DNA of 64,000 nucleotides, from NCBI GenBank assembly GCA_023392595.1, contig JAEVYU010000059.1, positions 1-64,000 of the forward strand, given 5' to 3'. Position 1 is the stretch's first letter, and each line of letters opens with the position of its first letter. Below, piece by piece: positions 62,359 through 64,000 of the stretch. This stretch comes from Bacillota bacterium (GTDB lineage Bacteria; Bacillota; UBA4882; UBA8346). The translations under genes were made by a program, and so were the position numbers. The notes beneath the pieces were generated by a model that did not search any database, was not told the DNA's origin, and saw only the letters and a list, made by a program, of their open reading frames with translations.

Positions 62359-63855
62359 ATGGATCAGGTAATGGATCTGATAACGGCACAAAATCTCACC
62401 TATGATCAAAAGCTTTTACAGCTTGCGCAGGCTGCCGAAAACTCGGTGGACCCGCTGCGTGTCTCGGAGAAATTTCAGTACTATTTTAACCAAGGCGCTC
62501 TCTGCGATATGAACGAGGGGAAGGCCCCGTACAGGCCACGCTACATTCTGGTGGATTTTCAGAAATTCGTCCAAAACGGCAGTGAATTTCTGCGTTTGAA
62601 TCCGCCGGAAGATCTGGACGACCTGCTGACTTCCCTGTGTATCCTGTATGAGCATATTCCTTCCGTGACCGGCCGCCCGGTCTATGTAGGCAACCTGGAC
62701 AAACTGATCGACCCGTTTCTGGAGGGAGTCTCCGATCGAGAGGCCTCCAAAAAGCTGAAACATTTTCTCAATTTCATCGACCGTACGGTCGCAAACGGAT
62801 ACTGTCACGCCAACCTGGGCCCGGAAGCAACACGCGCCGGCCGGCTTATCCTGGAAGCGGAACAAGAATTACAAAATGCCGTCCCCAATTTCACTTTGAA
62901 ATACGATCCCCATATTACACCGGACGATTTTGGCGAACAGGCTATCTTGACTGCGCTTTCCTGCGCAAACCCGGCTTTCTGCAATCACCGCCTTCACAAA
63001 CAGACTTACAGCGGTGACTATGGTATCGTCAGCTGCTTCAATATCTTGCCGGTAGGCGGCGGGGGATATTGCCTGTCCCGGGTAGTCCTGCCGAGATTGG
63101 CAGACCTTGCTTCCGGTACCGACCAGTTTATGAATGAGCTTTTGCCCGAGGCCCTGCAGGCGCTGGGAGAATATATGAATGAACGGGTCCGCTTTATGGT
63201 GGAAGAATCTCATTTTTTTGACACTTCCTTTCTGGTGAAAGAAGGTTTGGTAGACTCGGAGCGGTTCGTCGGCATGTTCGGAGTAGCCGGATTATGTGAA
63301 TGTGTAAACACACTGCTTAAGAATAACGGTGGTTTCCGCTATGGCCGTGACGAAGCAGCCAATGATCTCGGCGATCGCATCATGCAGGAAATACAGAATT
63401 TTGTGAGCGGTTTTCCGGCCGTATATTCCAAATTGACCGGCAACCGTTATCTCCTTCACGCCCAGGCCGGGCTGGCGCCTCAAAAGGGAGTAACCCCCGG
63501 GGTCCGCATCGTAGTCGGCGACGAACCGGATAATTTAATGGATCATATTCGCCATAGTGCACGGTTCCACCGTTTCTTCCCCACCGGAGTCTCGGATATT
63601 TTTCCGGTCGAATCCACGGCGCGCGACAATCCTGCCGCCATTTTGGATCTGGTGAAAGGAGCCTTTGCCATTAATGATAAATATTTAAGCTTCTATACCG
63701 CAGACAGTGACTTGATTCGGATTACCGGCTATCTGGCCAAACGGAGTGAAATGGAAAAATTCAGTCAAGGCATCCCGGTGTTGCAGGATACTTCCCATGG
63801 TGCGGTAAAAAATTATCTCAACAACCATGCTGCCGATAGAAAGGTACGCTTTTAA
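62359..63855 (+). CDS. yjjI: YjjI-family glycyl radical enzyme
   Basis: A 498-residue protein of the YjjI family (E. coli about 516). The C-terminal glycyl radical site is seen in IRITGYLAKRSE, and a likely thiyl cysteine in GLCECVN, in the middle of the barrel region. Other stretches (CFNILPVGGGGYCLSR) are typical of the family. The reaction is not known. In E. coli yjjI-yjjW lie beside the deo genes; here too they sit next to deoB and udp, which strengthens a link to nucleoside or deoxyribose metabolism under anaerobic conditions. Start at 62359 behind GAAGGGG; it overlaps the activase gene by one base. Confidence 0.9.
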   Translation: MDQVMDLITAQNLTYDQKLLQLAQAAENSVDPLRVSEKFQYYFNQGALCDMNEGKAPYRPRYILVDFQKFVQNGSEFLRLNPPEDLDDLLTSLCILYEHIPSVTGRPVYVGNLDKLIDPFLEGVSDREASKKLKHFLNFIDRTVANGYCHANLGPEATRAGRLILEAEQELQNAVPNFTLKYDPHITPDDFGEQAILTALSCANPAFCNHRLHKQTYSGDYGIVSCFNILPVGGGGYCLSRVVLPRLADLASGTDQFMNELLPEALQALGEYMNERVRFMVEESHFFDTSFLVKEGLVDSERFVGMFGVAGLCECVNTLLKNNGGFRYGRDEAANDLGDRIMQEIQNFVSGFPAVYSKLTGNRYLLHAQAGLAPQKGVTPGVRIVVGDEPDNLMDHIRHSARFHRFFPTGVSDIFPVESTARDNPAAILDLVKGAFAINDKYLSFYTADSDLIRITGYLAKRSEMEKFSQGIPVLQDTSHGAVKNYLNNHAADRKVRF

Positions 63856-64000
63856 TGGCCCGCGCCCCGGTGAATAAAATCATTCCCTTCAGTATGGTAG
63901 ACGGTCCGGGAAGCAGAACTTCCGTTTTTCTGCAGGGCTGCAATATTCACTGCGCCTACTGCCACAATCCCGAGACCCAGCAATTGTGTTGCAATTGCCT
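63855..64000 (+). CDS. yjjW: YjjW-family glycyl radical enzyme activase, cut by the window end
   Basis: The first 48 codons of a radical SAM activating enzyme: KIIPFSMVDGPGSRTSVFLQG followed by CX3CX2C in CNIHCAYC, then HNPETQ and more cysteines (CCNC) that begin the usual ferredoxin-like insert. Strongly like E. coli YjjW. It installs the glycyl radical on YjjI. TAATG overlap with yjjI. The rest lies beyond the window. Confidence 0.9.
   Translation, partial: MARAPVNKIIPFSMVDGPGSRTSVFLQGCNIHCAYCHNPETQQLCCNC

Overview
The window looks like a chromosomal segment of an anaerobic, spore-forming Firmicute that has an outer membrane. Evidence: a Spo0E-like sporulation phosphatase (46.2-46.4 kb), Firmicute-style strong ribosome binding sites, ECF transporters, YesM/YesN two-component genes, many Fe-S radical enzymes including a glycyl radical enzyme, and at the same time several small proteins with signal peptides and aromatic C-termini typical of outer-membrane beta-barrels plus a Lol-like lipid export system. 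I cannot name the species from sequence alone.

Layout. 0.8-5 kb: minus-strand nitrogen and lysine genes (two PII proteins, an Amt ammonium channel, LysA and a TrmB-type regulator), with two well-defined promoters overlapped by inverted repeats. 5.4-6.4 kb: a DDE transposase with one catalytic Asp replaced. 6.8-20 kb: a YtfQ/YtfR/YtfT/YjfF sugar ABC transporter followed by a chemoreceptor, a stand-alone Cache sensor, a second sugar-binding protein, and a YesM/YesN two-component pair; together a sugar sensing and uptake regulon. 20.1-23.3 kb: a full-length CarB-like protein whose second ATP-grasp half has lost its metal-binding residues. 23.3-23.8 kb: tRNA-Ser(UGA), tRNA-Ser(GCU), tRNA-Arg(ACG) with promoter and terminator, a tRNA-Ser fragment in front, and a decayed AbiE toxin-antitoxin pair behind; this looks like an island boundary.

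24.7-45.9 kb is the most unusual part, and is visibly richer in A+T than the flanks. Three small outer-membrane barrel genes, a barrel pseudogene and a U32-family Fe-S protein lie on the minus strand. Then about 17 kb of plus-strand, tightly packed genes encode: a SPASM radical SAM enzyme, a second SPASM-like protein that lacks the radical SAM cysteines, a 48-residue peptide with a strong ribosome binding site, an LpxL-like acyltransferase and an M50 membrane protease that each appear to carry a PqqD-like (RiPP recognition) domain, a complete type II polyketide/fatty-acid set (acyltransferase, ketoreductase, ACP, dehydratase, ketosynthase, chain-length-factor-like ketosynthase, metallo-beta-lactamase-fold hydrolase), and an envelope export set (ABC ATPase, two FtsX-type permeases, LolA-like carrier, outer-membrane protein). 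I propose that this makes a radical-SAM-modified peptide that is acylated with a dedicated polyketide chain and exported across two membranes. The acylation step is inference.

46-53.8 kb: sporulation and XRE regulator genes, a SPASM radical SAM gene followed by a lysine 6-dehydrogenase, a LysE exporter and an ALDH7-type dehydrogenase (lysine to 2-aminoadipate), bracketed by a ~0.46 kb direct repeat containing an XRE gene and its broken copy. 53.9-64 kb, richer in G+C: a YczE-like membrane protein and a LacI-type regulator sharing an operator-like motif, an ECF transporter, uridine phosphorylase, phosphopentomutase, a Crp-type regulator, and the YjjI glycyl radical enzyme with the start of its YjjW activase; a nucleoside salvage module.
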